Below are positions 6,567 to 14,592 of a stretch of 29,172 nt of DNA, piece by piece. The DNA is from a virus. The notes under the pieces were generated by a model. It made no database searches. It was not told the DNA's origin and worked only from the letters and a program-made list of their open reading frames with translations. Where the stretch lies: positions 1 through 29,172 of the IMG/VR virus record IMGVR_UViG_3300012919_000028. One strand, written 5' to 3'. The position numbers were made by a program, and so were the translations under genes. Numbering within the stretch: position 1 is the stretch's first letter; every line of letters starts with the position of its first letter.

Positions 6567-6841
6567 TGTATCTCTTAACACTTAAAAATAGAAAAACGGA
6601 TGGAGCATATGCTGTTTCTGATGAAAAAGGAAGTAGAGTTTTATTTTTATTTGAAGAGGAAGATGATGCTACAAGATATGGTTTAATGCTTGAGGATAAT
6701 GGTGATAAACAAATGGAAGTTGTAGAAGTTGACGATGAGCTTGCCATAAAGACATGTAGGATGTATAATTATAAGTATGCTGTCATCACTCCTGATGACT
6801 TTGTGATTCCTCCTAGTAATGATAAGATTCAAGAAGATTAG
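6566..6841 (+). CDS. DUF3110-like small protein, 91 aa
   Basis: It starts MYLLTLKNRKTDGAYAV, then FLFEEEDDATRYGLMLED, then VVEVDDELAIKTCRM and ITPDDFVIPP. This pattern resembles DUF3110, a small family of cyanobacteria and their phages with no known function. It shares one base with the gp47 stop and overlaps gp46 by 23 bases, so it is made together with the nuclease subunits. Being wedged between gp47 and gp46 suggests co-expression but does not prove a role in the complex. Confidence 0.75.
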   Translation: MYLLTLKNRKTDGAYAVSDEKGSRVLFLFEEEDDATRYGLMLEDNGDKQMEVVEVDDELAIKTCRMYNYKYAVITPDDFVIPPSNDKIQED

Positions 6842-8531
6842 ATGGAAAAACTTTCTTTCCACTGGTGATCACTGGACAGAAGTTGATTTTTTACAACACA
6901 ATACAAATTTAATAATTGGAACCAATGGGTCAGGTAAATCTACTATGTTAGATGCACTGACTTTTGTATTGTTTAATAAACCTTTTCGTAAGATCACTAA
7001 ATCACAGTTGATTAACACAACTAATGAAAAGGGTACATTAGTAGAGATTGAGTTTGATGTGAACGCAAAAGACTATTTGATTCGTAGAGGCATTAAACCA
7101 AATACATTTGATATTGAGGTAAATGGCACACCTCTTCATCGTGAGGCTGATGACCGATCAAATCAAAGAATACTTGAGGAGACGATACTCAAAGTAAACT
7201 ATAAATCTTTTACTCAAATAATCATACTGGGTAGTAGCACCTTTGTTCCATTCATGCAATTGAATGCACCGAATCGAAGAGAGGTGATTGAAGACTTATT
7301 GGATATTCGTATATTTTCTTTTATGAATAATTTACTGAAAGATAAATTAAGAGAGAAAAGGGAAAGAGTTCGATCACTTAATCTTAAAAAAGAAACTCTT
7401 GCAGATAAAATTAAGATGCAAGAAAAATTTATTAAGGAGATAGAAGATCGTAGTAAAGAAGATATTAAAGGTAAGAAATCTAAAATTAATAGTTTAATAA
7501 AAGAAACTGATGGATATGTTCTTACTAATGAAGAGTATGAACTTGAGGTAACTGGTCTTATAGAAGATCAGGAAAAGGTTGCAGGAGCAGATAAAAAGTT
7601 AAGGAAACTTAATAATTTAAAAGGTAAAATATCGAATAAAGTATCAACCATAACCAAAGAACATAAGTTCTTTACCGATAATGTTACATGTCCTACATGT
7701 GATCAGGATATAGAAGAATCATTTAGGTTAAATAGAATTGCTGATGCTCAAGCTAAGGCAAAGGAGTTGCAATCTGGTTATCAAGAACTAGAAGAAGCAA
7801 TTAAAAACGAAGAAGATCGAGAGCGTCAGTTCACTAAACTCACAAAGGAGATTTCTAAACTCAATAATGTCATTTCTCAAAATAATACTAAAATCTCAGG
7901 TTGTCAGCGACAAGTCAGAGATTTGGAATCTGAAATTCAAAAATTTACCGAGCAACTTAAAAACAGAAATACTGAACATGAGAAACTAACTGAGTTCAAA
8001 GAAAGTCTTCAAACAACTATTACAGAATCATCTGAGAAGAATCAAGACATTGTACATCATGATTTTGCATACTCACTCTTGAAAGATGATGGTGTTAAGA
8101 CGAAGATAATTAAAAAATATCTACCACTTATTAATCAGCAGATCAATCGTTATCTGCAGATGATGGATTTTTACATCAATTTTAAATTAGATGAGGAGTT
8201 TAGTGAAACTGTAGAATCACCAATACATGAAGACTTTTCATATGCTTCATTTAGTGAGGGTGAAAAAATGAGAATTGATTTGGCACTACTATTCACATGG
8301 AGAGAAGTGGCTAGAGTTAAGAACTCTGTCAATACAAATCTATTAATCATGGATGAAGTATTTGATAGTTCTCTTGATGGATTTGGTGTGGATGAATTTA
8401 TGAAAATTATTCGTTTTATAATTAAGGATGCAAACATATATGTCATATCTCACAAATCAGATTTGCATGATAAATTTGAAAATGTCATCAAATTCGATAA
8501 AATCAGAGGTTTCAGTAAAATTGTATCATAA
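6819..8531 (+). CDS. gp46: gp46 recombination ATPase subunit (SbcC/Rad50-like)
   Basis: The product is 570 aa, close to T4 gp46 (560). Walker A GTNGSGKS is at residues 34-41. The two ATPase halves are joined by a long coiled coil with a zinc-hook CPTC near residue 290. The ABC signature FSEGEKMR lies near 478 and Walker B LLIMDEVFD near 510. With gp47 it processes DNA ends. The start at 6819 is preferred because MIRFKKIRWKNFLSTG is the typical gp46 N-terminus. The stop overlaps a candidate late promoter (CATAAATA). Confidence 0.95.
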   Translation: MIRFKKIRWKNFLSTGDHWTEVDFLQHNTNLIIGTNGSGKSTMLDALTFVLFNKPFRKITKSQLINTTNEKGTLVEIEFDVNAKDYLIRRGIKPNTFDIEVNGTPLHREADDRSNQRILEETILKVNYKSFTQIIILGSSTFVPFMQLNAPNRREVIEDLLDIRIFSFMNNLLKDKLREKRERVRSLNLKKETLADKIKMQEKFIKEIEDRSKEDIKGKKSKINSLIKETDGYVLTNEEYELEVTGLIEDQEKVAGADKKLRKLNNLKGKISNKVSTITKEHKFFTDNVTCPTCDQDIEESFRLNRIADAQAKAKELQSGYQELEEAIKNEEDRERQFTKLTKEISKLNNVISQNNTKISGCQRQVRDLESEIQKFTEQLKNRNTEHEKLTEFKESLQTTITESSEKNQDIVHHDFAYSLLKDDGVKTKIIKKYLPLINQQINRYLQMMDFYINFKLDEEFSETVESPIHEDFSYASFSEGEKMRIDLALLFTWREVARVKNSVNTNLLIMDEVFDSSLDGFGVDEFMKIIRFIIKDANIYVISHKSDLHDKFENVIKFDKIRGFSKIVS

Positions 8532-8534
8532 ATA
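8527..8534 (+). promoter_or_regulatory. Candidate late promoter (CATAAATA)
   Basis: The box overlaps the gp46 stop codon (8529-8531) and lies 24 bases before the next ATG. It matches TATAAATA at 7 of 8 positions. Confidence 0.45.
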
Positions 8535-8557
8535 TTTTTAATCGTTTACATTAGAAT

Positions 8558-8857
8558 ATGTTATCAACCCAGTATCGTCTTCGTCTAGAAGGCATTTGCA
8601 AATCCATCGCGTCAGGAACAGAGGTTAGTATAGATGATATGATATGGGCTCAAAAATTAGCAAAAGCAAATACGAGTGCAAGAGGTATGTTAAATCAAGC
8701 AAGAAGACTAGCAACAAATCCGAACGATTCTTTTCTGAATAACTTGAATATTGGAGACCCCGATTCAAGTAATCACCGTAGGGGTTTCGATCATCCAGAT
8801 GAGATCGTAGATTGGTTTCATCAAGAACGTAGCGATGACTGGAGACAGAGAGACTAG
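8558..8857 (+). CDS. Conserved hypothetical protein, 99 aa
   Basis: The protein starts with a helical stretch (LRLEGICKSIASGTEVS), then DMIWAQKLAKANTSARGMLNQARR, and ends acidic and Trp-containing. From memory, similar proteins of about 100 aa with the motif W-A-x-K-L-A-K-x-N-T-x-A-R-G recur in cyanophages next to gp46. No function is known to me. A possible late promoter overlaps the end of gp46 just upstream, and the unit ends at the terminator at 8883. Confidence 0.8.
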   Translation: MLSTQYRLRLEGICKSIASGTEVSIDDMIWAQKLAKANTSARGMLNQARRLATNPNDSFLNNLNIGDPDSSNHRRGFDHPDEIVDWFHQERSDDWRQRD

Positions 8858-8859
8858 TA

Positions 8860-8881
8860 GACAGTTTACAAAGTGTCCACT
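8860..8881 (+). repeat. 22-bp regulatory element, copy A
   Basis: The copy reads GACAGTTTACAAAG followed by TGTCCACT and matches copy B at 11193-11214 at 20 of 22 positions. It is an imperfect dyad (GACA...TGTC). It starts 3 bases after the stop of the upstream gene and is followed directly by a terminator. Confidence 0.75.
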
Positions 8882-8882
8882 C

Positions 8883-8905
8883 AACCGTCCTTCGGGACGG
8901 TTTTG
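8883..8905 (+). terminator. Terminator with UUCG tetraloop
   Basis: AACCGTCC (8883-8890), loop TTCG, GGACGGTT (8895-8902), then a short T run. The C(UUCG)G loop is exceptionally stable. Confidence 0.88.
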
Positions 8906-8909
8906 TTAT

Positions 8910-8915
8910 TATAAT
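8910..8915 (+). promoter_or_regulatory. -10 box for the VWA peptidase gene
   Basis: TATAAT directly follows the terminator and lies 23 bases before ATG 8939. No good -35 is visible, because the terminator hairpin occupies that place. A perfect 8-bp palindrome GATATATC (8917-8924) covers the expected start of transcription. Confidence 0.5.
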
Positions 8916-8938
8916 GGATATATCAACAGAGATCCCAC

Positions 8939-11188
8939 ATGACTATCCAATACGAAATCAAATCACAACTTGCTAAATTACTTGCTACAGAAGATCTAAT
9001 TGTAGAGCACAAGAGAGTTGAGACTGCATGTTTCAATGTCGCAACTCGTGTTCTTACTCTACCTGTTTGGGATACAACAGATAAGGTTGTTGATATGCTT
9101 GTAAGTCATGAAGTTGGCCATGCACTCTATACTCCTAATAGAGACTGGTGGTTAGAGAAGGAGTGGAAAATGAATCCATCATTTGTTAACATCGTAGAAG
9201 ATGCTCGTATTGAGAGAATGATGAAGCGTCGTTATGAAGGTATCTCTAAGACATTTTTCAAAGGATATTCAGAGTTAGTATTACAGGATTTCTTTCAAGT
9301 AGATGGTAAAGATATTACAAAGATGAATCTTGCAGATCGTATCAATCTTCACTACAAGATCGGCACACATCTTGATATTCCTTTTGCAGAGGATGAGATT
9401 CTTTTTGTAAGAAGAATTGATACATGTGAAACATTCGATCAGGTTCTTCAAATCTCTCAGGATCTATATGATTACTGTCAAGAACAGTTTGATAAAGAAA
9501 AGGAAGCATTAGAAAATACACCAGATCAGTTACAGGCAGTTAGTGAAGCAAAAGATGGTGAGAAGATGGGTGCTCAAAGTTCATCTGAATCTGATTCCGA
9601 AGAGCAAGATGGTGATAGTAATTCAGAGTTAGGTGAGTCTAATCCTCGATATGAATCAAGTGATGATTCTTCTGATTCTTCTGAACTTAATCCTAATCCA
9701 AGTGAACTACCAATTGGTGGTCAGGGAGCTGGTGCTGCTGAAGATGGCGAACTCAAGATCGAAACTGCTGACGCTCTTGCAGATGCACTTAAGAATCTTG
9801 CACAGATGGAAGGTAGAGAGAATGTATATGTAGAATTACCAAAGTTGAACCTAGATAATATAATCATCCCTAATGAAGAGATTCATGAAGAGATTGAGAA
9901 GTTACATGCTGAAATCAAAGAACCTGCTCCTATTTTAAGAGATAACTCTCTTCCAGAATTTAATTTCACTCTTGCTGAAATGAGAGACACATACAATTTT
10001 ATACAGGAGACAGATGAGGACTTTGCTAAGTTTAAAAAGTCTGCACAAAAGGAGGTAAACTATCTTGTCAAAGAATTCGAGAGACGCAAATCTGCAGGAG
10101 CTTATGCTCGCACTACTACTAGTCGCACTGGTATCCTTGACACCAAAAATCTTCACACTTATAAGTTCAATGAGGATTTATTTAAAAAGATCTCTGTCGT
10201 GCCCGATGGTAAAAACCACGGACTAGTATTTGTTCTTGATTGGTCAGGTTCTATGAGTCATGTGATGCAGGATACTATCAAGCAATTATATAATCTTGTT
10301 TGGTTCTGCAAGAAAGTTCAGATTCCTTTTGAAGTTTATGCTTTTACAGGCAGTTACAACAAAGGTGAGGAGAGAAGTCAAATGTATGTTGAGAGATCTG
10401 GTCTAGTTTCTATGGACAGAAACTTTGCAATGATGAATATCCTTTCCAGTAAAGTTCGTACAAAGGATTTTAATCGTCAATTAATCAATCTTTACAGAGT
10501 TGTATCTGCATTCAGAGGATGGCACAATCACAAAGTTGTTCCTATTGGTATGAATCTATCCGGTACACCTTTGAATGAAGCAGTTATTACACTTCATGAT
10601 ATCATTCCACAATTCCAAAAAGAGAATGGAGTTGAGAAAGTAAACTGTGTGATTCTTACTGATGGTGAAGCACAATCATCTTCATACCATCGTGAGGTTC
10701 ATAGAAGATGGGAAGATGAACCATTTATTGGTAATGCTAGTATCGGTGGCGGTGTATTTCTTCGCAATCGTAAAACAGGTAGATCTCATTCTTTTGGTGG
10801 TCAATGGTATTCATACACAAAGGTATTTCTAAATGATATATCAGATACTTTCCCTGATGTAAACTTTGTTGGTATTCGTTTGATGGATTCAAGAGAAGGT
10901 TCACGTTTCATTCTATGCAATCAACATGGTGATGATTACACAGAGGGTAGTTTCTATAGAACTAAGTTGGCTGAGTGGAGAAAGAATAAGGCATTAGTTC
11001 TTGATAACAAAGAAGCAGGATTTGATGTTTATCTTGCACTTGCAACATCTGCAATCCGTAATGATACAGAGTTTGAAGTTGTTGAAGATGCAACTAAGGC
11101 ACAGATCAAAGCTGCATTTACTAAGACTCTTAAAAACAAGAAGATGAACAAGAAGATTCTTAGCAAATTTGTGGAGATGGTAGCATAA
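8939..11188 (+). CDS. Zinc-peptidase-like / VWA-domain protein (CobT-like)
   Basis: The product is 749 aa. The N-terminus has a zinc-peptidase motif HEVGH at residues 57-61, with a possible third ligand in NIVEDARIE near 84-92. Residues about 205-265 form a Ser/Asp/Glu-rich disordered linker. The C-terminal half holds a VWA domain with a complete MIDAS: DWSGS from D434, a later Thr in LSGTPLNE, and LTDGE. VWA proteins of this type work with a MoxR-family AAA+ partner, and such a gene follows directly (11277). The layout recalls CobT but adds an intact peptidase motif. Expression is set by an element-terminator-promoter cassette upstream. Confidence 0.85.
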   Translation: MTIQYEIKSQLAKLLATEDLIVEHKRVETACFNVATRVLTLPVWDTTDKVVDMLVSHEVGHALYTPNRDWWLEKEWKMNPSFVNIVEDARIERMMKRRYEGISKTFFKGYSELVLQDFFQVDGKDITKMNLADRINLHYKIGTHLDIPFAEDEILFVRRIDTCETFDQVLQISQDLYDYCQEQFDKEKEALENTPDQLQAVSEAKDGEKMGAQSSSESDSEEQDGDSNSELGESNPRYESSDDSSDSSELNPNPSELPIGGQGAGAAEDGELKIETADALADALKNLAQMEGRENVYVELPKLNLDNIIIPNEEIHEEIEKLHAEIKEPAPILRDNSLPEFNFTLAEMRDTYNFIQETDEDFAKFKKSAQKEVNYLVKEFERRKSAGAYARTTTSRTGILDTKNLHTYKFNEDLFKKISVVPDGKNHGLVFVLDWSGSMSHVMQDTIKQLYNLVWFCKKVQIPFEVYAFTGSYNKGEERSQMYVERSGLVSMDRNFAMMNILSSKVRTKDFNRQLINLYRVVSAFRGWHNHKVVPIGMNLSGTPLNEAVITLHDIIPQFQKENGVEKVNCVILTDGEAQSSSYHREVHRRWEDEPFIGNASIGGGVFLRNRKTGRSHSFGGQWYSYTKVFLNDISDTFPDVNFVGIRLMDSREGSRFILCNQHGDDYTEGSFYRTKLAEWRKNKALVLDNKEAGFDVYLALATSAIRNDTEFEVVEDATKAQIKAAFTKTLKNKKMNKKILSKFVEMVA

Positions 11189-11191
11189 ATA
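11184..11191 (+). promoter_or_regulatory. Possible late promoter (CATAAATA)
   Basis: The box overlaps the stop of the VWA gene (11186-11188). A start here would run at once into the terminator at 11215, so its use is doubtful. Confidence 0.3.
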
Positions 11192-11192
11192 G

Positions 11193-11214
11193 GACAGTTA
11201 AAAAAGTGTCCACT
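11193..11214 (+). repeat. 22-bp regulatory element, copy B
   Basis: The copy reads GACAGTTAAAAAAG followed by TGTCCACT, 20 of 22 identical to copy A at 8860. The larger unit GGACAGTT-AAAA-AAGTGTCC is a dyad with one mismatch per arm. It lies 4 bases after the stop of the VWA gene and before a terminator, the same placing as copy A. Confidence 0.75.
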
Positions 11215-11237
11215 AAGGGGTCACAAGACCCCTTTTT
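11215..11237 (+). terminator. Rho-independent terminator before cobS
   Basis: AAGGGGTC (11215-11222), loop ACAA, GACCCCTT (11227-11234), then Ts to 11237. It separates the VWA and CobS transcripts. Confidence 0.9.
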
Positions 11238-11263
11238 CAGTTATAATAAGTACATAACTGAAA
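11235..11263 (+). promoter_or_regulatory. -10 box inside a 10-bp inverted repeat, cobS
   Basis: TATAAT (11242-11247) overlaps TTTCAGTTAT (11235-11244), which pairs perfectly with ATAACTGAAA (11254-11263) across a 9-base loop. A second pairing, ATAATAAG (11243-11250) with CTTATTAT (11268-11275), reaches the base before the ATG spacer at 11277. This could be an operator over the start of transcription, or an RNA hairpin present only in read-through mRNA. Confidence 0.6.
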
Positions 11264-11276
11264 CCCCCTTATTATT

Positions 11277-12389
11277 ATGACATTCGAGTTAAAGATGACC
11301 AAAGAGCAAGTCGTATCTAAACTACGCGATCTATATGGTGCCGAGTTCACCACACCTGATGTTAGAGCATTCTGTGCGATGAATGATATCTCATATTCAA
11401 CTGTCACAAAGAAGTTGAGAGAGTTTAAGGTAACTAAAGGTAAGTGGAATCTTGAAGTTACTGCTACAGCAGTTCAAGACATTGAAAGATCTTTTGCAAA
11501 ACCTTCCGTTCTTCCACCACAGGTTCAAAACTTAGTTCCTACAAAAGATGACACTTTTGTTAAGTTTGGCCCTTTCACTGATGTCAAAAAGATCATTCAG
11601 TCCAAGCAATTCTATCCTGCATTTATTACAGGATTATCTGGTAATGGTAAGACCTTTTCTGTTGAACAGGCATGTGCTCAACTAAATAGAGAGTTAATTA
11701 GAGTTAACGTAACTATAGAGACAGATGAAGACGATCTTATTGGTGGGTTTCGTCTTGTTGATGGTAACACTGTTTGGCACAATGGGCCAGTCATCGAATC
11801 TTTGGAGAGGGGAGCTATTCTCCTTTTAGATGAGATCGATCTAGCATCTAACAAGATCTTATGTTTACAGTCTATTCTTGAAGGTAAAGGTGTCTTCTTG
11901 AAGAAGATAGGTAAGTGGGTAAAACCTGCTGCAGGATTCAACGTGATTGCAACAGCAAACACAAAAGGAAAGGGATCAGATGATGGTAGATTCATTGGAA
12001 CTAACGTATTGAATGAAGCATTCCTAGAAAGATTCCCTGTGACCTTTGAGCAGTCATATCCTCATCCAAAAGTAGAGGAGAGAATGTTACGTCTACACTC
12101 TGCTAGTGTTGGTGTTTATGATGATAAGTTTATCAAGAAACTTGTTGATTGGGCAGACATCATTCGTAAGACATTCTATGATGGTGGTATCGAAGAGATC
12201 ATCTCTACTCGTCGTCTAGTTCACATCATTCGTGCAATGTCTATCTTTAATGACAAGGCAAAAGCAATCGAAGTTTGTGTCAATCGTTTTGATGACGAAA
12301 CAAAACAGTCATTTATGGAATTGTATGATAAAGTAGATGCAGACGTTGACTTTGACAAGGAGAACAATGAATCTGTGGAAACAGTATAA
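11277..12389 (+). CDS. cobS: MoxR-type AAA+ ATPase, CobS-like
   Basis: The product is 370 aa. After a helical N-terminal region (1-110), the ATPase core has Walker A GLSGNGKT, Walker B AILLLDEID, sensor 1 VIATANTKGKG and an arginine-finger segment NEAFLERF. It is the protein usually named CobS in cyanophages. True CobS powers cobalt insertion with CobT and CobN, but no other cobalamin gene is here. It follows a VWA protein, the classic partner of MoxR ATPases, so a remodelling complex acting on an unknown target is at least as likely. It overlaps pebS by 23 bases. Confidence 0.88.
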   Translation: MTFELKMTKEQVVSKLRDLYGAEFTTPDVRAFCAMNDISYSTVTKKLREFKVTKGKWNLEVTATAVQDIERSFAKPSVLPPQVQNLVPTKDDTFVKFGPFTDVKKIIQSKQFYPAFITGLSGNGKTFSVEQACAQLNRELIRVNVTIETDEDDLIGGFRLVDGNTVWHNGPVIESLERGAILLLDEIDLASNKILCLQSILEGKGVFLKKIGKWVKPAAGFNVIATANTKGKGSDDGRFIGTNVLNEAFLERFPVTFEQSYPHPKVEERMLRLHSASVGVYDDKFIKKLVDWADIIRKTFYDGGIEEIISTRRLVHIIRAMSIFNDKAKAIEVCVNRFDDETKQSFMELYDKVDADVDFDKENNESVETV

Positions 12390-12990
12390 GGAGGTCTTAC
12401 ACAACACTATCGCACTTCATAACGGAGTCGATAGTGTTTGGGCCGAGTGGGAGTCAAAGGGGATGACTCTTTTAGCAAAGACCTACACTAATCAGTATCT
12501 GATTAAGTCAAGAGAGGTTGAGATATGGAGTGATAAGTGTTGCATCTACAATAACATTCTTTATCCAAAAACAGGGAGTAATCTCCCTTGTTTTGGTATG
12601 GATTTGATGGGGTTTAATGAGAAGAGAGTTATCATTGTATTTGACTTTCAACATCCTGTAGAGAACTATAGATTCTCTGTTGATGGATTGCCAAAGAGTG
12701 AAGGTGATTATCGTTTCTTTGAAGTAGGGAATCATTTCTCAGATAACATTTATGTTGCTAAATGCGAGATGAAAGATGTGAATGATCACCTTGAAATGTT
12801 TACAACCTACTTGACTAAGTACAAAGACATGCTAGAATTAAAGAAACCAACTGGTAAAGATACTAGTGAATATAAAGACTTTGATTCTTACATGACCAGA
12901 CTCGATCCAGTAGCAGGTTTTCTCACTGGTAAGTTTGGGAAAGAAAAAGCAGAGAGTCTTGTAAATGATTTTTTATTCAATTATGGTTAA
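12367..12990 (+). CDS. pebS: Phycoerythrobilin synthase-like bilin reductase
   Basis: The product is 207 aa from ATG 12367, which has an AAGGAG site upstream. It matches the ferredoxin-dependent bilin reductase PebS as I remember it from cyanophage P-SSM2: NNILYPKTGSNLPCFGMDLM, FDFQHP, NYRFSVDGLP, FFEVGNHFS and LDPVAG. The catalytic aspartates fall at D79 and D180, the same 26-residue offset from PebS D105 and D206, so the protein simply has a shorter N-terminus. PebS reduces biliverdin to phycoerythrobilin in two steps with ferredoxin. It is translationally coupled to cobS. Confidence 0.9.
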   Translation: MNLWKQYKEVLHNTIALHNGVDSVWAEWESKGMTLLAKTYTNQYLIKSREVEIWSDKCCIYNNILYPKTGSNLPCFGMDLMGFNEKRVIIVFDFQHPVENYRFSVDGLPKSEGDYRFFEVGNHFSDNIYVAKCEMKDVNDHLEMFTTYLTKYKDMLELKKPTGKDTSEYKDFDSYMTRLDPVAGFLTGKFGKEKAESLVNDFLFNYG

Positions 12991-13597
12991 TGCATGGAGT
13001 CTCGCAGGCTCAATTTTAAATGGCACTTTTGACAAGGACTACCCTATGACTGATATTAAAATTACACCACAAGAAAGTGATGAATATGATATTCCTCATA
13101 ATACAGATTGGCAGGACGGTCTTGATTATGAAGTGAATTACTACGGTGATTATATGGCAGATGTAGATGACCAAAGGGCACATCATTTTACAAATGCAAA
13201 TTCATTCTATAATGATGGATGGACTCAACAATATCATAGAGATCAATTAGAAAAAATGGATTACGAACCACAAAGAAATCATCAATACAAATATCACGAA
13301 GAAGAAATTCTAAAAGATATTGAAGAATATGTTTCTAGAACATATCAAGGACACTACACAGGAACAAAACATGAGTTTCGTAAAGTGCAAACTATTGATC
13401 TGATGGCTGCTAGAGATATTGCACCACAATTCTGTCAAGCAAATATACTTAAGTATGGAAGTCGTTATGGTAGTAAAGATGGTAGAAACAAAACAGACTT
13501 GCTAAAAGTTATACATTATGCTATGCTACTATTACATTTTGATGGGCACTACGGGAAACCATCTATGCCATCTGGCGATTTTGAACAAATGCCCTAA
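12983..13597 (+). CDS. DUF3310-like protein, about 204 aa
   Basis: The start is uncertain: ATG 12983 overlaps pebS by 8 bases, and ATG 13046 is also possible. Residues before about 110 are Asp/Tyr/His-rich and look disordered. The C-terminal 90 residues carry a pattern like DUF3310: IDLMAARDIAPQFCQANILKYGSRYGSKDG, given as FCQANILKYGSRYG and then KTDLLKVIHYAMLLL. DUF3310 occurs in many phages, sometimes in nucleotide-metabolism proteins, without a settled function. It overlaps gp45 by one base. Confidence 0.7.
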   Translation: MVNAWSLAGSILNGTFDKDYPMTDIKITPQESDEYDIPHNTDWQDGLDYEVNYYGDYMADVDDQRAHHFTNANSFYNDGWTQQYHRDQLEKMDYEPQRNHQYKYHEEEILKDIEEYVSRTYQGHYTGTKHEFRKVQTIDLMAARDIAPQFCQANILKYGSRYGSKDGRNKTDLLKVIHYAMLLLHFDGHYGKPSMPSGDFEQMP

Positions 13598-14286
13598 TGA
13601 AATTACGACCTAAAATGACCATGAATTTAAGTGACAACACTGTAAACATTCTTAAGAACTTTGCAGGTATTAATAACTCTATACTTGTAAAGCAAGGTAA
13701 TCAGTTACGCACTATATCTGTCGCAAAGAACATTCTTGCAGAGGCAGAGATTCCAGAAGATTTTCCAAGAGATGTTGCCATCTATGATCTTAATCAATTT
13801 TTAAATGGATTGAGTTTACATCACGATCCTGATTTAGATTTTACTGAAGATACTTATCTTACTATTCGCGAAGGTAAAAGAAGAGTAAAGTATTTCTATG
13901 CAGATCCACAGGTTATTATCGCACCACCTGATAAAGAGATTACACTTCCAACTGAAGATGTATGTTTCCAATTAGATGGTCAGGCACTTGAGAAAATGCT
14001 CAAGGCTGCTGCAGTATATCAATTACCTGATTTGTCTGCTATCGGTAAAGATGGTGCAGTCAGATTAGTTGTAAGAGATAAGAAGAATGATACATCAAAT
14101 GAGTTTGCAGTTGTTGTAGGTGAAACAGATAAGGATTTTGTATTTAATTTTAAGGTAGAGAATATTCGTATTATTCCCGGTTCTTATGATGTAATTGTAT
14201 CATCTAAATTACTATCTAAGTTTAGTAATAGTAAGTTAAATCTTACATACTTTATTGCATTAGAGCCTGATTCAGAATTTGAGTAA
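13597..14286 (+). CDS. gp45: gp45 sliding clamp
   Basis: The product is 229 aa, equal to T4 gp45 (228). It shows the typical start (MKLRPKMTMNLSDNTVNILKN in part: NLSDNTVNILKNFAGIN) and the repeated clamp fold, with IYDLNQFLNGLSL in the first domain and VIVSSKLLSKFSNSKLNLTYFIALE at the end. The trimeric ring tethers gp43 to DNA and, in T4, also activates gp55-dependent late transcription. It shares one base with both neighbouring genes. Confidence 0.95.
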   Translation: MKLRPKMTMNLSDNTVNILKNFAGINNSILVKQGNQLRTISVAKNILAEAEIPEDFPRDVAIYDLNQFLNGLSLHHDPDLDFTEDTYLTIREGKRRVKYFYADPQVIIAPPDKEITLPTEDVCFQLDGQALEKMLKAAAVYQLPDLSAIGKDGAVRLVVRDKKNDTSNEFAVVVGETDKDFVFNFKVENIRIIPGSYDVIVSSKLLSKFSNSKLNLTYFIALEPDSEFE

Positions 14287-14480
14287 TGAATACATTTTCT
14301 TTCACTGATGAAGAGTTAGAATGTATAAGGGTTTGTGTGAGTAATTCACCAATCCCTTATGATATCACTAAGAAAAAAATTCCTAAAAAAATTTTAGACA
14401 AGATAGGTGAACCCACACCTTTAGAAGAGGATGGTTTACCTTTAATTAAATTAGATTTGACAAGGTATGAACATGAATAA
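14286..14480 (+). CDS. Small hypothetical protein, 64 aa
   Basis: It starts one base inside the gp45 stop (TAATG) and overlaps the next peptide gene by 8 bases. The sequence starts with an acidic helix (FTDEELECIRVCVSN) and has a Lys-rich centre. From memory, short proteins of this type follow gp45 in cyanophages. Function unknown. Confidence 0.7.
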   Translation: MNTFSFTDEELECIRVCVSNSPIPYDITKKKIPKKILDKIGEPTPLEEDGLPLIKLDLTRYEHE

Positions 14481-14592
14481 CATCGGATTAGAGGTTGTTT
14501 TCTGGACTGTGCTTTCAATTTATTTGATGGCACAGTTTGGTGTTTTTAAGAAAAAATCTAAAAAATCTTATAGTAGAAAAAAAAGGAAATGA
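14473..14592 (+). CDS. Small single-pass membrane peptide, 39 aa
   Basis: The frame runs from ATG 14473 to TGA 14592. Residues 4-24 are hydrophobic (IGLEVVFWTVLSIYLMAQFGV core), followed by a very basic tail (KKKSKKSYSRKKRK). This layout predicts an N-out, C-in inner-membrane peptide. It is locked between neighbours by overlaps of 8 and 4 bases. No family recognised. Confidence 0.6.
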   Translation: MNNIGLEVVFWTVLSIYLMAQFGVFKKKSKKSYSRKKRK

